Below are positions 51,909 through 61,547 of a stretch of 64,000 bases of DNA, in pieces. Source of the stretch: an uncultured Eubacteriales bacterium (GTDB lineage Bacteria; Bacillota; Clostridia; Christensenellales; Borkfalkiaceae); assembly GCA_902465495.1 (NCBI GenBank), contig CABQND010000002.1, positions 1-64,000 of the forward strand. Direction: 5' to 3'. The first letter of the stretch is position 1. Each line of letters begins with the position of its first letter. The position numbers and the translations under genes were made by a program. Under the pieces are notes generated by a model that was not told where the DNA came from, did no database searches, and was given only the letters and a program-made list of their open reading frames with translations.

Positions 51909-54602
51909 ATGAAGAATAGCATAAAAATACTTCTTTTGGCGGGGATGATGTGCCTGTTTTGCGGTTTGGGCTTTGCCTGTGCAAAAACGGAAAAAGAAGC
52001 GCCGTTTGAAAGCGTCATCTATCGCCCCGCAGGGATTGCCGATACCGTATATGTCATCCGCGCATCCGATATGAACGATGCGGAATACGTGATGGTACAA
52101 TCCTTGCAGGGAATCCTTGCGCAGGACAAGGCGGTGATTTTCATTGAAGATCTGGACGGAGAAGGGGAAAACGCCGACAGCAAAATGTGGCTGGACGATG
52201 CCGCGGAAAAGAACGGGATCCGTATCGAGTATATATCCGATCCATGGGCTCTTGCCGAAATGTTCGGCGGAGCTTTGCAGGATAAAAAATATGTCCTTTA
52301 CGATTCGGTAAAGACGAGCGGCGATATGTTCAATCTCAGCATCAATCATGCGGCGACGGTTGCGGGAGCCGAGCGCTTTCTCATGATCGATAGTTCTATC
52401 GAGCAGGAAGCGAAGTCGCGCGGTTTTGTGCTTGGCAAGGACGTACGCATGGCGGTGACGCGCGAAATTTTCGAAGAATACAAGGACGATTTGAATTCTT
52501 CCTATCTGATTCATCAAAACCCGGGGCGCCGCGAATTGCGCGATTACGGCATTGCGGGCAAAGCTCTCTGTTACTATGGGGATTTTGAAACGGATACGCA
52601 GATCGTGCAGAGTATTTTGGAATGGGCGGACGAAAATGCGCCCGTGTACGGTTGGACGGAGAACGAAACAAATTTTGTCAATGCGACTTCGTTGATGTCC
52701 AAAGTGGTTGTGGCGGCGGACTGGAGCTCCAATCTTTCCTTTTACTCGGCGCTTCCGCGGGAAGGGATCATCGAGCAGAGCAATTCCGAACAGCGGGAAG
52801 TGCAGGGCGAGCAAGGGAAGCATTATGTCGCGATCGTGATGAGTGACGGCGACAATATTCAGTGGTTGCAGCGCAATTTCTTTTCCAACAGACAGTATTT
52901 TGCCTCGCCGTATCGCGGTGATTTCAAGATGACGTGGGGGATCTCGCCCACGCTGTACGATATTTCGCCGAATGTTATGGAAAAGGCATATGAATTGTCT
53001 GCGGCGAACGACGAGTTCATTGCCGGTCCGGGCGGGTTCGGGTATGTCAACGTTTCCGACTACAATCCTGCCTCGTTGGAAAGCTATGCGGCGCTGACGG
53101 CTTCGTATATGAAGCAATGCGACCTGCAATATGTCAATCTGATCGACGCGCACGTCAATGCGCAGGCGCTGCAAGCATTCGGGGAGCAGAAGGCGATCGG
53201 CGGCGGGGTATGGTCGGTCGGCGAAAAATATGTCGAAGGCGGCGGCGGGGTTTATTGGGCGAACGACAAGCCGTTTATCACGGCGCGCGAAACGCTCTGG
53301 CGCGTTACGGGCAGTGAGTCGGATAACCGATATTACGGATTCAATGAGCGCGTCGCGCAGAGGATCAACGCATATAAGACCGATTATACCTGCATCGAAG
53401 GGTATACGGTGGTGGTCGCGCACGCATGGTCGATCGGGATGATGGACAGCATCGCCCGTTTTACCGAAATGCTTGACGACCACGTGGAATTGGTATCGGT
53501 CGGCGAACTCGTCGAGATGGTAAAAAAATATGTTCCGCATGAGGATGTCATGGTGCTGAACGACGTTAAACCTGCAGATTTTGACAATGATCTGGCGCCG
53601 ATCGGAAGCGAACAGCTGATCTGGAGCAGCATCCGCGATCTGCCGGAGACGAACGAGACGGTTTTTGAATTTGCAAACACGGATGATGCCTGTGGCTTTG
53701 TGCTCGGTTGCGGCGGACTGGAATACGATAAGGCCGTTATCACGACGGAATATGGCGGATCCGTCCTGTTGGAAGGGAGCGATCTGGGAGATACTTTGGA
53801 TGTATTGCCGAATTCCTGGATGTATCGGATGCTACGTTTGCCGCAGGACGCGAAAAAGTTATCGGTGGCAGTGATTCCGGGCGAGAATGCGAACACGAAT
53901 TTCCGTATTCGGCTTCTCTATGAGGAAAACGGGGAAGTGAAAAAAGCGGTATTGCAGGATGGGTTTGACGGAAACGTGGACGGGCAAGGATATTTTCTTC
54001 TCCGATCTGCGGGTGTTTACGAATTTGACATATCGGCATATGCGGGTAAAAAGGTGTTGCTGACGCTCGAACAGGACGATAACGGCGAAGGCAGCGGCGA
54101 GATGGTGAATGTATACGCGATCAAGATTTTTGGCAAAGATGCGGGTTCGGATAGCGGTACTGAATGGTCAACGAATGCGGAAATATTATTGGCGTGGAAT
54201 ACGGAAGGAACGATTTTTGCACATCCCGAAGGGATTTGTCTGGAAGCGAAGGACGGGGAGTCGTCTGTTTCCGGAAAATTTGTTGTGACGGAAAGGAAGT
54301 ATCTGAAATTCTATATCCGTACGTTTGTGAGGGATGGGGAAACTGACCCGCAGATACAGGCGTATGTGAATGATGCCGCGATCGTTGCGATCGGGCAAGA
54401 CGCGGAAACCATTCGGATCGAGTCCGATCTGTATTGCTGTGTGCTCTTTGATTTGAGCGATTATGTCGGAGATGAAATTACTTTTACGCTGAAATCTGTG
54501 AGCGGCGACCATGCTTGCATTGCGAAAATAGTTATGAGTGATTTCTACTTGGAAAGCGAGATGAAAGTGCTGTACACGGCAGAGCAGTTAGGCAGAGCTT
54601 AA
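51909..54602 (+). CDS. GxGYxYP-family lipoprotein with C-terminal binding domain
   Basis: 897 residues. A signal sequence ends in an unusual lipobox (GFAC). The middle part (about residues 300-590) resembles the GxGYxYP family of putative polysaccharide hydrolases: IAGPGGFGYVNVSDY is the naming motif here with Val-Asn-Val in place of Tyr-x-Tyr-Pro, and VAIVMSDGDNIQWLQ and KMTWGISPTLYDISP are family segments. Two beta-sandwich domains follow; the last (about 780-890, ending LKSVSGDHACIAKI) is homologous to the end of the next gene's product. Extracellular, probably part of the glycan-degrading set. Confidence 0.75.
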   Translation: MKNSIKILLLAGMMCLFCGLGFACAKTEKEAPFESVIYRPAGIADTVYVIRASDMNDAEYVMVQSLQGILAQDKAVIFIEDLDGEGENADSKMWLDDAAEKNGIRIEYISDPWALAEMFGGALQDKKYVLYDSVKTSGDMFNLSINHAATVAGAERFLMIDSSIEQEAKSRGFVLGKDVRMAVTREIFEEYKDDLNSSYLIHQNPGRRELRDYGIAGKALCYYGDFETDTQIVQSILEWADENAPVYGWTENETNFVNATSLMSKVVVAADWSSNLSFYSALPREGIIEQSNSEQREVQGEQGKHYVAIVMSDGDNIQWLQRNFFSNRQYFASPYRGDFKMTWGISPTLYDISPNVMEKAYELSAANDEFIAGPGGFGYVNVSDYNPASLESYAALTASYMKQCDLQYVNLIDAHVNAQALQAFGEQKAIGGGVWSVGEKYVEGGGGVYWANDKPFITARETLWRVTGSESDNRYYGFNERVAQRINAYKTDYTCIEGYTVVVAHAWSIGMMDSIARFTEMLDDHVELVSVGELVEMVKKYVPHEDVMVLNDVKPADFDNDLAPIGSEQLIWSSIRDLPETNETVFEFANTDDACGFVLGCGGLEYDKAVITTEYGGSVLLEGSDLGDTLDVLPNSWMYRMLRLPQDAKKLSVAVIPGENANTNFRIRLLYEENGEVKKAVLQDGFDGNVDGQGYFLLRSAGVYEFDISAYAGKKVLLTLEQDDNGEGSGEMVNVYAIKIFGKDAGSDSGTEWSTNAEILLAWNTEGTIFAHPEGICLEAKDGESSVSGKFVVTERKYLKFYIRTFVRDGETDPQIQAYVNDAAIVAIGQDAETIRIESDLYCCVLFDLSDYVGDEITFTLKSVSGDHACIAKIVMSDFYLESEMKVLYTAEQLGRA

Positions 54603-54625
54603 ATGTTGAAAGGAAAGGAGGGGTT

Positions 54626-56041
54626 ATGAAAAGGCTTATAACGGTTTTCATGCTTACTATATTAACAGTGCTTTGCGTTTGTGCGGCGTGCAAGACGGAA
54701 ATGCCGGATGATAAAGAATCCGTCGTTCGGGATAAGCTGGATGCGCCGTTCATTACTTTGAACGACAACGTTGTTTCGTGGGATTTTGTAGATAGTGCCG
54801 ATTACTATGTGGTTTATGTAAACGATGTTTTTCAAAAAGTAGAACGAGGGAATCGTTTCCTTATGGATTATGCAATCAACGGAGAATACAAAGTACAGGT
54901 TTGCGCATGCGACAGTTATAAAATCCTGAAAACCAGTGATATGAGCAACGATGTAACGTATGTTGTTGATCGGTTGGATTTGGCGGAACCGTCGCTTACA
55001 TTGGAAGGAGAATTGCTTAGGTGGGAATGTGTGCCCGGGGCAACGTCTTATCAAATTTATGTAAACAATTTACAGAACAACGTATTTCCGATTAAAACGG
55101 TAAACGGAGTTTGCAGCGCCGAGCTCGCTTTCTCTGATGGAGGAAAGTATGATATTTTTATCAAAGCAATCAGTTCGGATGATGCATATGAAAGTGAAAG
55201 TGTAAGCAATACGGTCAAGTATCATTTTTCCAGTAACAAACGATGGGACGCATCGGAAATAAAAGATGAATGGGAATTTTACGGAAATGTTTCACTGTAT
55301 ATGCAATGGATTTATTTCCGCCCGACGGAAGAAGCAGGAAAAACAGGGATAAAGAACAGAATTTTGGTGGATCCCGAACATAATTATTTGCATTTAAATT
55401 TTGAAAAGGTCTCGGGAACGAATGAGGGGATATCTCCTGAAAATATCAAAGTGATTGTGAACGGCGCAAAAATTATGGCAGTCGACGCAGACGAAAAAAG
55501 TCCGAATATTCCTGAAAACGTATTTTTATACAATCTTGAAGAGTATACAGGACAGATGGTTGATATTGCGGTGGAACTTGACAAAGAAACGACAATGTTG
55601 TTGAGCCAGATTAAAATATATACGCAGGATAATGTTTCGGCAATGAAAATATGGGATCCGAAAGGTCTTGAACAAGAATGGACGCCACAGGGCAAAATAC
55701 AAATCCATGCGGAGGGTTTTTGTCTCGAATGCGAAAACGGAAATACCGCTTCTATTTCCAATACCGTACGCATCGATATTGCAAATAAGTTGGAAATAAG
55801 TTTTCGTAAATTTGTGCGCATCGGGGCACAGGATGCGGATCCGATCATTTATGTGTATGTCAACGGTGACATGGTTTCACCTATGAACGTTACAGATGAA
55901 TTTGCGACGGTCTCAGGCGAAGCATATACGCCGTTCATTTATGATCTTTCGGCATACACGGGGCAAGACATCACGATAAAAATTGTATCCGTTCAAGGCG
56001 AACATGCTTGTTTTAATTCAATTCGGCTGACGAATCAGTAA
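54626..56041 (+). CDS. Lipoprotein with two FnIII-like domains and a binding module
   Basis: 471 residues, ATG 54626 after AAAGGAGG. The lipobox is VCAAC. Two FnIII-like domains (about 30-120, 120-200; SWDFVDSADYYVVYVNDV and RWECVPGATSYQIYVNN) precede two beta-sandwich modules, the last homologous to the C-terminus of the preceding protein (HACFNSIRLTN). No catalytic residues were seen. Likely surface glycan binding. Confidence 0.75.
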   Translation: MKRLITVFMLTILTVLCVCAACKTEMPDDKESVVRDKLDAPFITLNDNVVSWDFVDSADYYVVYVNDVFQKVERGNRFLMDYAINGEYKVQVCACDSYKILKTSDMSNDVTYVVDRLDLAEPSLTLEGELLRWECVPGATSYQIYVNNLQNNVFPIKTVNGVCSAELAFSDGGKYDIFIKAISSDDAYESESVSNTVKYHFSSNKRWDASEIKDEWEFYGNVSLYMQWIYFRPTEEAGKTGIKNRILVDPEHNYLHLNFEKVSGTNEGISPENIKVIVNGAKIMAVDADEKSPNIPENVFLYNLEEYTGQMVDIAVELDKETTMLLSQIKIYTQDNVSAMKIWDPKGLEQEWTPQGKIQIHAEGFCLECENGNTASISNTVRIDIANKLEISFRKFVRIGAQDADPIIYVYVNGDMVSPMNVTDEFATVSGEAYTPFIYDLSAYTGQDITIKIVSVQGEHACFNSIRLTNQ

Positions 56042-56058
56042 GGCAGCGGGGAGGAACA

Positions 56059-57732
56059 ATGAATAAAAAAGCGATTTGTATTTTATTTGGTATGATTTTT
56101 GCTTTTATTTTGCTTTCCGGTTGTGCTTCAAAACCCACAGACAACGAAGAAAAACCGCAGCAGACCAATTTGGTTGTTGATGTAATGGCTGATTATGGAG
56201 CGAAGGGAAACGGTACGGACAGCGACAGGGCTATTATACAGAAAGCGATCGACGATGTTTCCAGGCAGGGAGGCGGGAAAGTCGTGCTGACGGCAGGGCA
56301 CACGTTTTTGAGCGGAAATCTTTTAATGCGAAGCAATGTTACTCTTTACATTGATGACGGGGCGTGTTTGTTGCAAAATCCGGATGTAAACGATTATATC
56401 GAAGTACGTGGTTATGATTATGGAAACGGATTTGTGGAAATCGGGGATCCGTACATTCCCTATACGAAAGATATATTGTTGGAAACCACAGGATTTTATT
56501 CCAAGATTTGGCCGACGATTCAAGAGTTTCGAGAAGTATGGCATTGGAATTACCCGTTTATTTATGCAGATCAGGGCACGGAAAATATTTGTGTTACGGG
56601 CGGAAAGGATTCCACCATGCGCATGGCGGAGCACGGAGATTCTTGCGAAGGATTTATCCATATGAATATGTTCGGCTTTTATCGCGTGAATCAATTTGAA
56701 GTGAGTAACCTTACTGTGTATTATTCGGGAAGTCATTTCATGGATTATATTTGCTGTAACAACGGGCTGATTTATAATATCTCGGGCTTGACAAAACGCG
56801 CGATCGGGATATCGGAATGCCGAATGAACGACGGGCTTCATTTAGACAGGTGTCAAAATATTTTGGTGGAAAACTGTACATTTGCATCGGGAGACGACTC
56901 GTTAAAATTAGGTAACAGCTATGGTGACGTTCGCCGTGACAGATGGGCTTCAAGTACAGACATGCAGCCGATGCAGAATATTGAGATCAGCAATTGTTAT
57001 ACGCCAGGCTTGTGCAGCGGCTTTGCATTTATGTCTTTGGGCGGTACCGCTCCGGATCTGAGCCAGGTACAGATGCGAGATATATATATTCATGATTGTC
57101 ATTTTGCGGGTGTAAAGGTATGGGGCCAAAACACGGTATGGAATCCGGATCGGAGTATGTGGAATGGAATAAGCATACCGATCACCAATTTGAGGTGGGA
57201 AAATAATGATTGCTATTATGCTCCGGAGGGTTATGTTCAACAAATTCAAGGTATACTGAATGTTGAGCCGATCAGTGATTGCATTAGTGATGATCCGACA
57301 ATGCATTCAATGACTTCTGTCTATAATGGTGATTTTTCGATAGGGCTTTCGTACTGGAATACTGTTGTTACCGAAGGGAGCATTGCCACGGTTCAGAACT
57401 ATTCAAAATCCAGTTATGGCTATATCGGTGATCTGCATAAAGGCGTTACAAAGTTATATGAAGGGCTGTATTTGGAGAAAGGGACTTATCAGGCAACTTT
57501 CAAAGTCAAAAACAGTCATGATGCTAATGTATATCTTTTTGCAAGTGATCAAAAAGACGGTATTTTGGCAAGAAAAGATATCAATTCGACGACATGGGAA
57601 AAAACAGAATTGATCGTTCACGTATCAGAAGCGGGTAATTATCGGATAGGTATCGCCAGTGATTCTGGGTGCGGGGTCGGGTCTTGGGCAATGATCGATG
57701 ATTTTAAATTGGTTTTGTCAAAAGGCAAATAA
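56059..57732 (+). CDS. GH28-like polygalacturonase-fold lipoprotein
   Basis: 557 residues, lipobox LSGC. DYGAKGNGTDSDRAIIQKAI and GGGKVVLTAGHTFLSG are the N-terminal GH28/beta-helix signature. The catalytic belt is NDGLHLDRCQNILVENCTF and ASGDDSLKL: the Asp residues of GH28 (NTD and DD) are kept, but the GHG and RIK motifs are replaced by GFAFMSLGG and GVKVW, so the substrate or mechanism may differ from polygalacturonase. A C-terminal CBM-like domain (about 425-555) recurs as a fragment at 59803-60131. Confidence 0.82.
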   Translation: MNKKAICILFGMIFAFILLSGCASKPTDNEEKPQQTNLVVDVMADYGAKGNGTDSDRAIIQKAIDDVSRQGGGKVVLTAGHTFLSGNLLMRSNVTLYIDDGACLLQNPDVNDYIEVRGYDYGNGFVEIGDPYIPYTKDILLETTGFYSKIWPTIQEFREVWHWNYPFIYADQGTENICVTGGKDSTMRMAEHGDSCEGFIHMNMFGFYRVNQFEVSNLTVYYSGSHFMDYICCNNGLIYNISGLTKRAIGISECRMNDGLHLDRCQNILVENCTFASGDDSLKLGNSYGDVRRDRWASSTDMQPMQNIEISNCYTPGLCSGFAFMSLGGTAPDLSQVQMRDIYIHDCHFAGVKVWGQNTVWNPDRSMWNGISIPITNLRWENNDCYYAPEGYVQQIQGILNVEPISDCISDDPTMHSMTSVYNGDFSIGLSYWNTVVTEGSIATVQNYSKSSYGYIGDLHKGVTKLYEGLYLEKGTYQATFKVKNSHDANVYLFASDQKDGILARKDINSTTWEKTELIVHVSEAGNYRIGIASDSGCGVGSWAMIDDFKLVLSKGK

Positions 57733-57762
57733 GTGATTTTTTAAATATAGGGAGGAATTGGA

Positions 57763-59802
57763 ATGAGAGTCAAATTTGTTGCAATGAGAAATGTGTTGGT
57801 CCTTTTGATCTTGGCAGTGTTTTTCTGCGTATTTGCTGCATGCAGCGGTGCAGGGGGGACGCAGTCACCTGTTGAAACGCCTGAAACAGAAAGGGATAAG
57901 TTGGAGACACCCATTGTGCGGATAGAAGAGGACGGCACGGTAACGTGGCAGAGAGTGGAAAATGCAAACAGATATGAAGTTTATATTGACGGAACTTTGG
58001 TTTTAACGACAGCAGGATACAGTTATGAGATTTCCGAATCGGAGGTCGGAACGTATACTGTGACAGTTATTGCCGTCGATAGTTTGGATCGCTATGATAA
58101 AAGTGATCCGAGCGAAACACAAGTTTATGAAGTGAAGGCGGGCAAACTAGAAACACCGATTTTGAGATTTGACGGGGAGAGTATAGTTTGGAAAACGATC
58201 GAACATGCGGCGAAATATAAAATTTATCTCGACAATGTGGTTACGGAAGAGATTGATATCGAAGAAGCAGAAGGAAACCAGTTTCTGAAGTTTCCTAATT
58301 TACCGTGCGGCAGTTATGTGGTCGAAGTAAAAGCGATATCAGGTGATGAAAATTACATTGACAGTGAAATTTCCGAACCTGTTACATATTATATAGCCGA
58401 TTCGTCAGCCGAATGGAATGTTGAAAAAATCTGGACGAATTGGGAAAGAAGCAGTGATATACCGATCATACATGCAAATAATGAGGAAATTTTGGTTTGG
58501 GTCGATATTCGCGGGGCGCAAGATGCGGCTTTGGAAAATTTTGTGGAAATTCCGGCAGGCTCAAAAGCTTTTACGATTACAGGCTTCAAACCGAGCAGTT
58601 ACGGTGCAATGGATATTACATTGTCTATAAAAAAGGCGGGAGGAGAATATCAGGATATTGTTGTTGAGTCTTCCGATTACATAACGGCAGAAGACACCGG
58701 TGTGCAAACGTATTATTGGGGTTTGCCGGAGGAATTCACGGACGGGAATGCCTTTATAAAAGCAACAATGGAAAGTTCCGGTGCATATCAGGCACAGTTT
58801 GTAATCAGGTCTTTTGCTTTTAGTGCGGATACGGAATATATTCCTCCGGTGATACCTGTCAACCAGGCCATTTCTCTCGTCAGCGTGAGTAAGCAATTGC
58901 CGATCAAATATAATACAGAAAAAGGGTATTTGACAATGGCAGATGTGTCAGACAGCGCAGGCGATTGTGCGGTCATGTTTGTACCGGCTGATGATATAGG
59001 CGAAGAATATTATCGCATTAAAACGCAAGACGGTTTATATCTTACCATAGTCACCATTCTGCGGGAGGATAACGTAGCATGGGACTACATCTTTGCGGTG
59101 CCGTACAATGCCGCAATCGAGAAACAGGTATGGTTTACCAGGCCTGTTGTCGGTGCTGAACATAAGGAGACTTTTACGATACTCAATTATGGGGCGCGGT
59201 ATGATGATAATGGCACATCAAAAAATTTGGTGTTGAATGCACCATATCCGGGGTTTGACGGATGCTGTACATGGCAGGATATTGTAAGCGCAGATCTTCA
59301 ATTTGAAGTTTATGAAACATCCGCGTCGTTTGCTGATGAGGGAACATTTACGCAAAGTACGGAACTGAATTTAGAAGAAAGTTTTGTGGCATATTTTGTC
59401 GGAAGGCGCACGGCGTTGAGTTTTGATGAGAATAAAGCCTTGGTGCTTGGCGAATTGATGGGCGATGTAACGGATCTTAGCGGATATGCATGGAAACTGG
59501 AGAGCGCAGGCGAAGGGTATTATTACATAAAAACGGGCAATGGAATGTATTTGTGCGCGGATAAAGACACTTCGTATTTTGTGACGGAAGCATCGAAAGC
59601 GGAAGATGACAGCAAATTTTTATGGAGCATTTCCAGCCGTGGCGGAGATATGTTTTACCTGGGGAATAAATATGTGAATGAAGACAGTATGTTTATACAA
59701 TATATGGTGTACGATATATTGACAAACAGAATTGGCTTTTATACGGATTTATGTACAAGCGGAGATCAGATTTTAAGGTTTGTTAATTTAAATAACATAT
59801 AA
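57763..59802 (+). CDS. Lipoprotein with two FnIII-like domains and a ricin-type lectin-like half
   Basis: 679 residues; ATG 57763 after GGGAGG. The lipobox is FAAC. Two FnIII-like domains (about 40-125, 125-210) are followed by a beta-sandwich (about 220-350). The C-terminal half (from VNQAISLVSVSKQ on) alternates short beta units with YYRIKTQDGLYLTI, GYYYIKTGNGMYLCA and FLWSISSRGG, a pattern seen in ricin-B-type lectin domains. No enzyme motif. It probably binds the glycan outside the cell. It ends the operon; 30 bases separate it from the previous gene. Confidence 0.72.
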   Translation: MRVKFVAMRNVLVLLILAVFFCVFAACSGAGGTQSPVETPETERDKLETPIVRIEEDGTVTWQRVENANRYEVYIDGTLVLTTAGYSYEISESEVGTYTVTVIAVDSLDRYDKSDPSETQVYEVKAGKLETPILRFDGESIVWKTIEHAAKYKIYLDNVVTEEIDIEEAEGNQFLKFPNLPCGSYVVEVKAISGDENYIDSEISEPVTYYIADSSAEWNVEKIWTNWERSSDIPIIHANNEEILVWVDIRGAQDAALENFVEIPAGSKAFTITGFKPSSYGAMDITLSIKKAGGEYQDIVVESSDYITAEDTGVQTYYWGLPEEFTDGNAFIKATMESSGAYQAQFVIRSFAFSADTEYIPPVIPVNQAISLVSVSKQLPIKYNTEKGYLTMADVSDSAGDCAVMFVPADDIGEEYYRIKTQDGLYLTIVTILREDNVAWDYIFAVPYNAAIEKQVWFTRPVVGAEHKETFTILNYGARYDDNGTSKNLVLNAPYPGFDGCCTWQDIVSADLQFEVYETSASFADEGTFTQSTELNLEESFVAYFVGRRTALSFDENKALVLGELMGDVTDLSGYAWKLESAGEGYYYIKTGNGMYLCADKDTSYFVTEASKAEDDSKFLWSISSRGGDMFYLGNKYVNEDSMFIQYMVYDILTNRIGFYTDLCTSGDQILRFVNLNNI

Positions 59803-60131
59803 GGAAATCCGATAGTGACGCTTCCAACAAATAGGGCTATCTTGGCGGTTTGGATAAAGGCAATGCAAGGCTTTACGAAGGGATCTATCTTGAGACGGGA
59901 AGTTATCAGCTGAAAGCAAAAATAAAGACGCAGGGCGGGGCAAAAGCTGTTTTGGAAGTTACGGATCAGAGTGATGCACCGGTTGCGGTAGTTGAAACAA
60001 CTGCGGGGGAGTGGACAGAAGTTCCGCTGAATTTTACCATTGCATGTGCGGGTAACTATCGTCTCGGTGTATTGGGTAGCATTTCCGGATCTGTCATGAT
60101 TGATGATTTTGAATTAAAAAAACTTGCTTAA
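59803..60131 (+). pseudogene. Remnant of a C-terminal CBM domain
   Basis: From 59850 the frame reads LDKGNARLYEGIYLETGSYQ, homologous to LHKGVTKLYEGLYLEKGTYQ in the GH28-like protein, to the stop at 60131. Upstream in the same frame is GYLGG after an in-frame TAG (59835), and before that about 10 similar residues. About 25 residues of the domain's start and any enzyme part are missing. It has no RBS or signal peptide. Confidence 0.65.
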
Positions 60132-60153
60132 AGATTCAAAAATTTTGCAATTA

Positions 60154-60189
60154 AAAAACATCCGCCGGCTTTTGCCGGCGGATGTTTTT
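60154..60189. terminator. Terminator of the alpha-mannosidase operon
   Basis: Sixteen-base arms around TTTT with A5/T5 ends. Confidence 0.88.
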
Positions 60190-60521
60190 GGCATCAACAT
60201 TCTTGCGATTATCGCAGAGATCGGTGAAGGGTATCATTTAGGATTATGACAAAGTCTGATTGAGTAAGATAGGTTTGATCAGTTTTCTAAGAAATAAAAA
60301 GCACAAACAAAAGATAGGTTGGTTTGGTCCGGAAAGGCAACAAAAAACATTTTGAGGCGAGCTTTTGGGATCACAGAGATGCTAAAAGGCGAACGAATGG
60401 AAGGCTGCTGCGATTATACGGAAGAGGAAATTGTAGCACTTATAAAAATTACGGCAAGAGCGCCGCTCATTATCTTAACATAAACGATCGAGGCTGAAAA
60501 ATTTCGGCGTTTCTGATTTAT
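60190..60521 (+). other. Decayed stretch with an unrecognised open frame
   Basis: An open frame without a good start runs from about 60298 to TAA 60483 (61 codons, containing RRAFGITEMLKGERMEG). No family is recognised and no RBS was seen. The rest of the stretch shows nothing coherent. Confidence 0.3.
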
Positions 60522-60701
60522 TTAAGGCCGATGGGTTTTGTTTTTCAGTTTATTAAAATTTACCTCGAAGTTTTTTTTGAGCCAGCGGGAAACATATAAT
60601 TCGTTTTCAAAACCGAGGGCTGAGCAAAGTTCTGAAAGTTTTGTGTTTGAGTTTATTATTCGGAGAGCTTTTTGTTTGCGCGCTTCATTGATATGTGAAG
60701 T
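60522..60701 (-). pseudogene. AraC-type regulator fragment
   Basis: Minus-strand reading gives HINEARKQKALRII...LCSALGFENELYVSRWLKKN, nearly identical to residues 205-261 of the AraC protein at 8646-9431 (DINEARKQKVLRII...). The homology stops at about 60695, where the sequence becomes the hairpin-rich repeat. The N-terminal 200 residues are missing, so this is a truncated copy. Confidence 0.85.
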
Positions 60702-60930
60702 CCTCAAAATCCACCCGAAAATGTCCAAACCAACAAAAAACACGGTCAAAAACCGTGTTTTTGGTGGTGGGAAGAGGATGCATATTGCCGAACCCCCGCA
60801 AGCGGGGCCCCCTCGGCAAAGCGTCGCCTTGCGGATAGGCAAGAGCAGGGGAAATAAAGAAACAACGCCGCAAGGCTCGCGCGAACTACCGTTAACACGG
60901 TAGTTCTTTCTACTACTTCTTCCTGTCAGC
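60702..60930. repeat. Hairpin-rich repeat region
   Basis: It contains an 11-base-arm hairpin (60736-60762), GTGGTGGGAAGAGG at 60765-60778 (identical to the 3' end of tRNA-Tyr with CCA and one more base), a CCCCGC/GCGGGG hairpin, GGCAAAGCGTCGC (60815-60827, also at 43092), and a GAACTACCGT/ACGGTAGTTC hairpin (60883-60906) followed by a T-rich run. It is probably a dispersed element that cut into the AraC fragment. Confidence 0.6.
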
Positions 60931-60967
60931 GCAAAAGGCGATACCCGTTATGGGTATCGCCTTTTGC
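60931..60967 (-). terminator. Terminator of the tRNA operon
   Basis: Sixteen-base arms around GTTAT, directly after the 3' end of tRNA-Tyr. Arms and TTGCGTGG match the terminator at 42128-42155. Confidence 0.88.
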
Positions 60968-60968
60968 G

Positions 60969-61053
60969 TGGTGGGAAGAGGTAGATTCGAACTACCGAAG
61001 TCAGTGACGTCAGATTTACAGTCTGATCCATTTGGCCGCTCTGGAATCTTCCC
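60969..61053 (-). tRNA. tRNA-Tyr (GTA)
   Basis: Minus strand: GGGAAGA acceptor, anticodon loop CTGTAAA, long variable arm, T-arm GGTAGTTCGAATCTACC and encoded CCA. Confidence 0.93.
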
Positions 61054-61095
61054 GAAATATTAAATTAACATGAGCATCCGCTCAGTGCTGACGAG

Positions 61096-61171
61096 TGGAG
61101 CTGGTGATTGGAATCGAACCCACAACCTGCTGATTACAAATCAGCTGCTCTGCCAGTTGAGCTACACCAGC
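61096..61171 (-). tRNA. tRNA-Thr (TGT)
   Basis: Acceptor GCTGGTG, anticodon loop TTTGTAA, T-arm with GTTCGAATC, encoded CCA. Confidence 0.92.
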
Positions 61172-61176
61172 ATGGT

Positions 61177-61252
61177 TGGTGCCTCGGGGCGGAATCGAAC
61201 CACCGACACAGGGATTTTCAGTCCCTTGCTCTACCGACTGAGCTACCGAGGC
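61177..61252 (-). tRNA. tRNA-Phe (GAA)
   Basis: Acceptor GCCTCGG, anticodon loop CTGAAAA, T-arm GTTCGATTC, encoded CCA. Confidence 0.93.
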
Positions 61253-61312
61253 ATTTTAAAGCCTGCTTGGCAGCCAACATATGCTATCAAACAGGCTTCC
61301 CAATAAGGGGAT

Positions 61313-61389
61313 TGGCGACCCGGAACGGTCTCGAACCGTCGACCTCCAGCGTGACAGGCTGGCGTTCTAACCAACTGAACTACCGGGCC
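61313..61389 (-). tRNA. tRNA-Asp (GTC)
   Basis: Acceptor GGCCCGG paired with CCGGGTC (one G-U), anticodon loop CTGTCAC, encoded CCA. Confidence 0.93.
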
Positions 61390-61401
61390 GTATAGAAAAT
61401 A

Positions 61402-61478
61402 TGGTGGGCCTTCACGGACTCGAACCGCGGACCAATCGGTTATGAGCCGACCGCTCTAACCAACTGAGCTAAAGGCCC
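61402..61478 (-). tRNA. tRNA with CAT anticodon (elongator Met or Ile2)
   Basis: Acceptor GGGCCTT, anticodon loop CTCATAA, encoded CCA. Loop CTCATAA fits tRNA-Ile2 (lysidine type) and also some clostridial elongator tRNA-Met; it is not the initiator, because the anticodon stem lacks three G-C pairs. First gene of the tRNA operon. Confidence 0.85.
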
Positions 61479-61518
61479 CCGTATACGGGTTGCTGCGCTG
61501 CATTCACAACGCTTAGTT

Positions 61519-61547
61519 ATTTTATAATATCTGCAAAAAAAAGTCAA
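61519..61547 (-). promoter_or_regulatory. Promoter of the tRNA operon
   Basis: On the minus strand: TTGACT (61547-61542), 17-base spacer, TAAAAT (61524-61519), 41 bases before the first tRNA. Confidence 0.75.

Noticed and set aside
60736..60842. Minus-strand frame running through the hairpin repeat into the AraC fragment
   Set aside because: The N-terminal part translates the repeat itself (PPPKTRFLTVFFVG), so the start is not a real gene.
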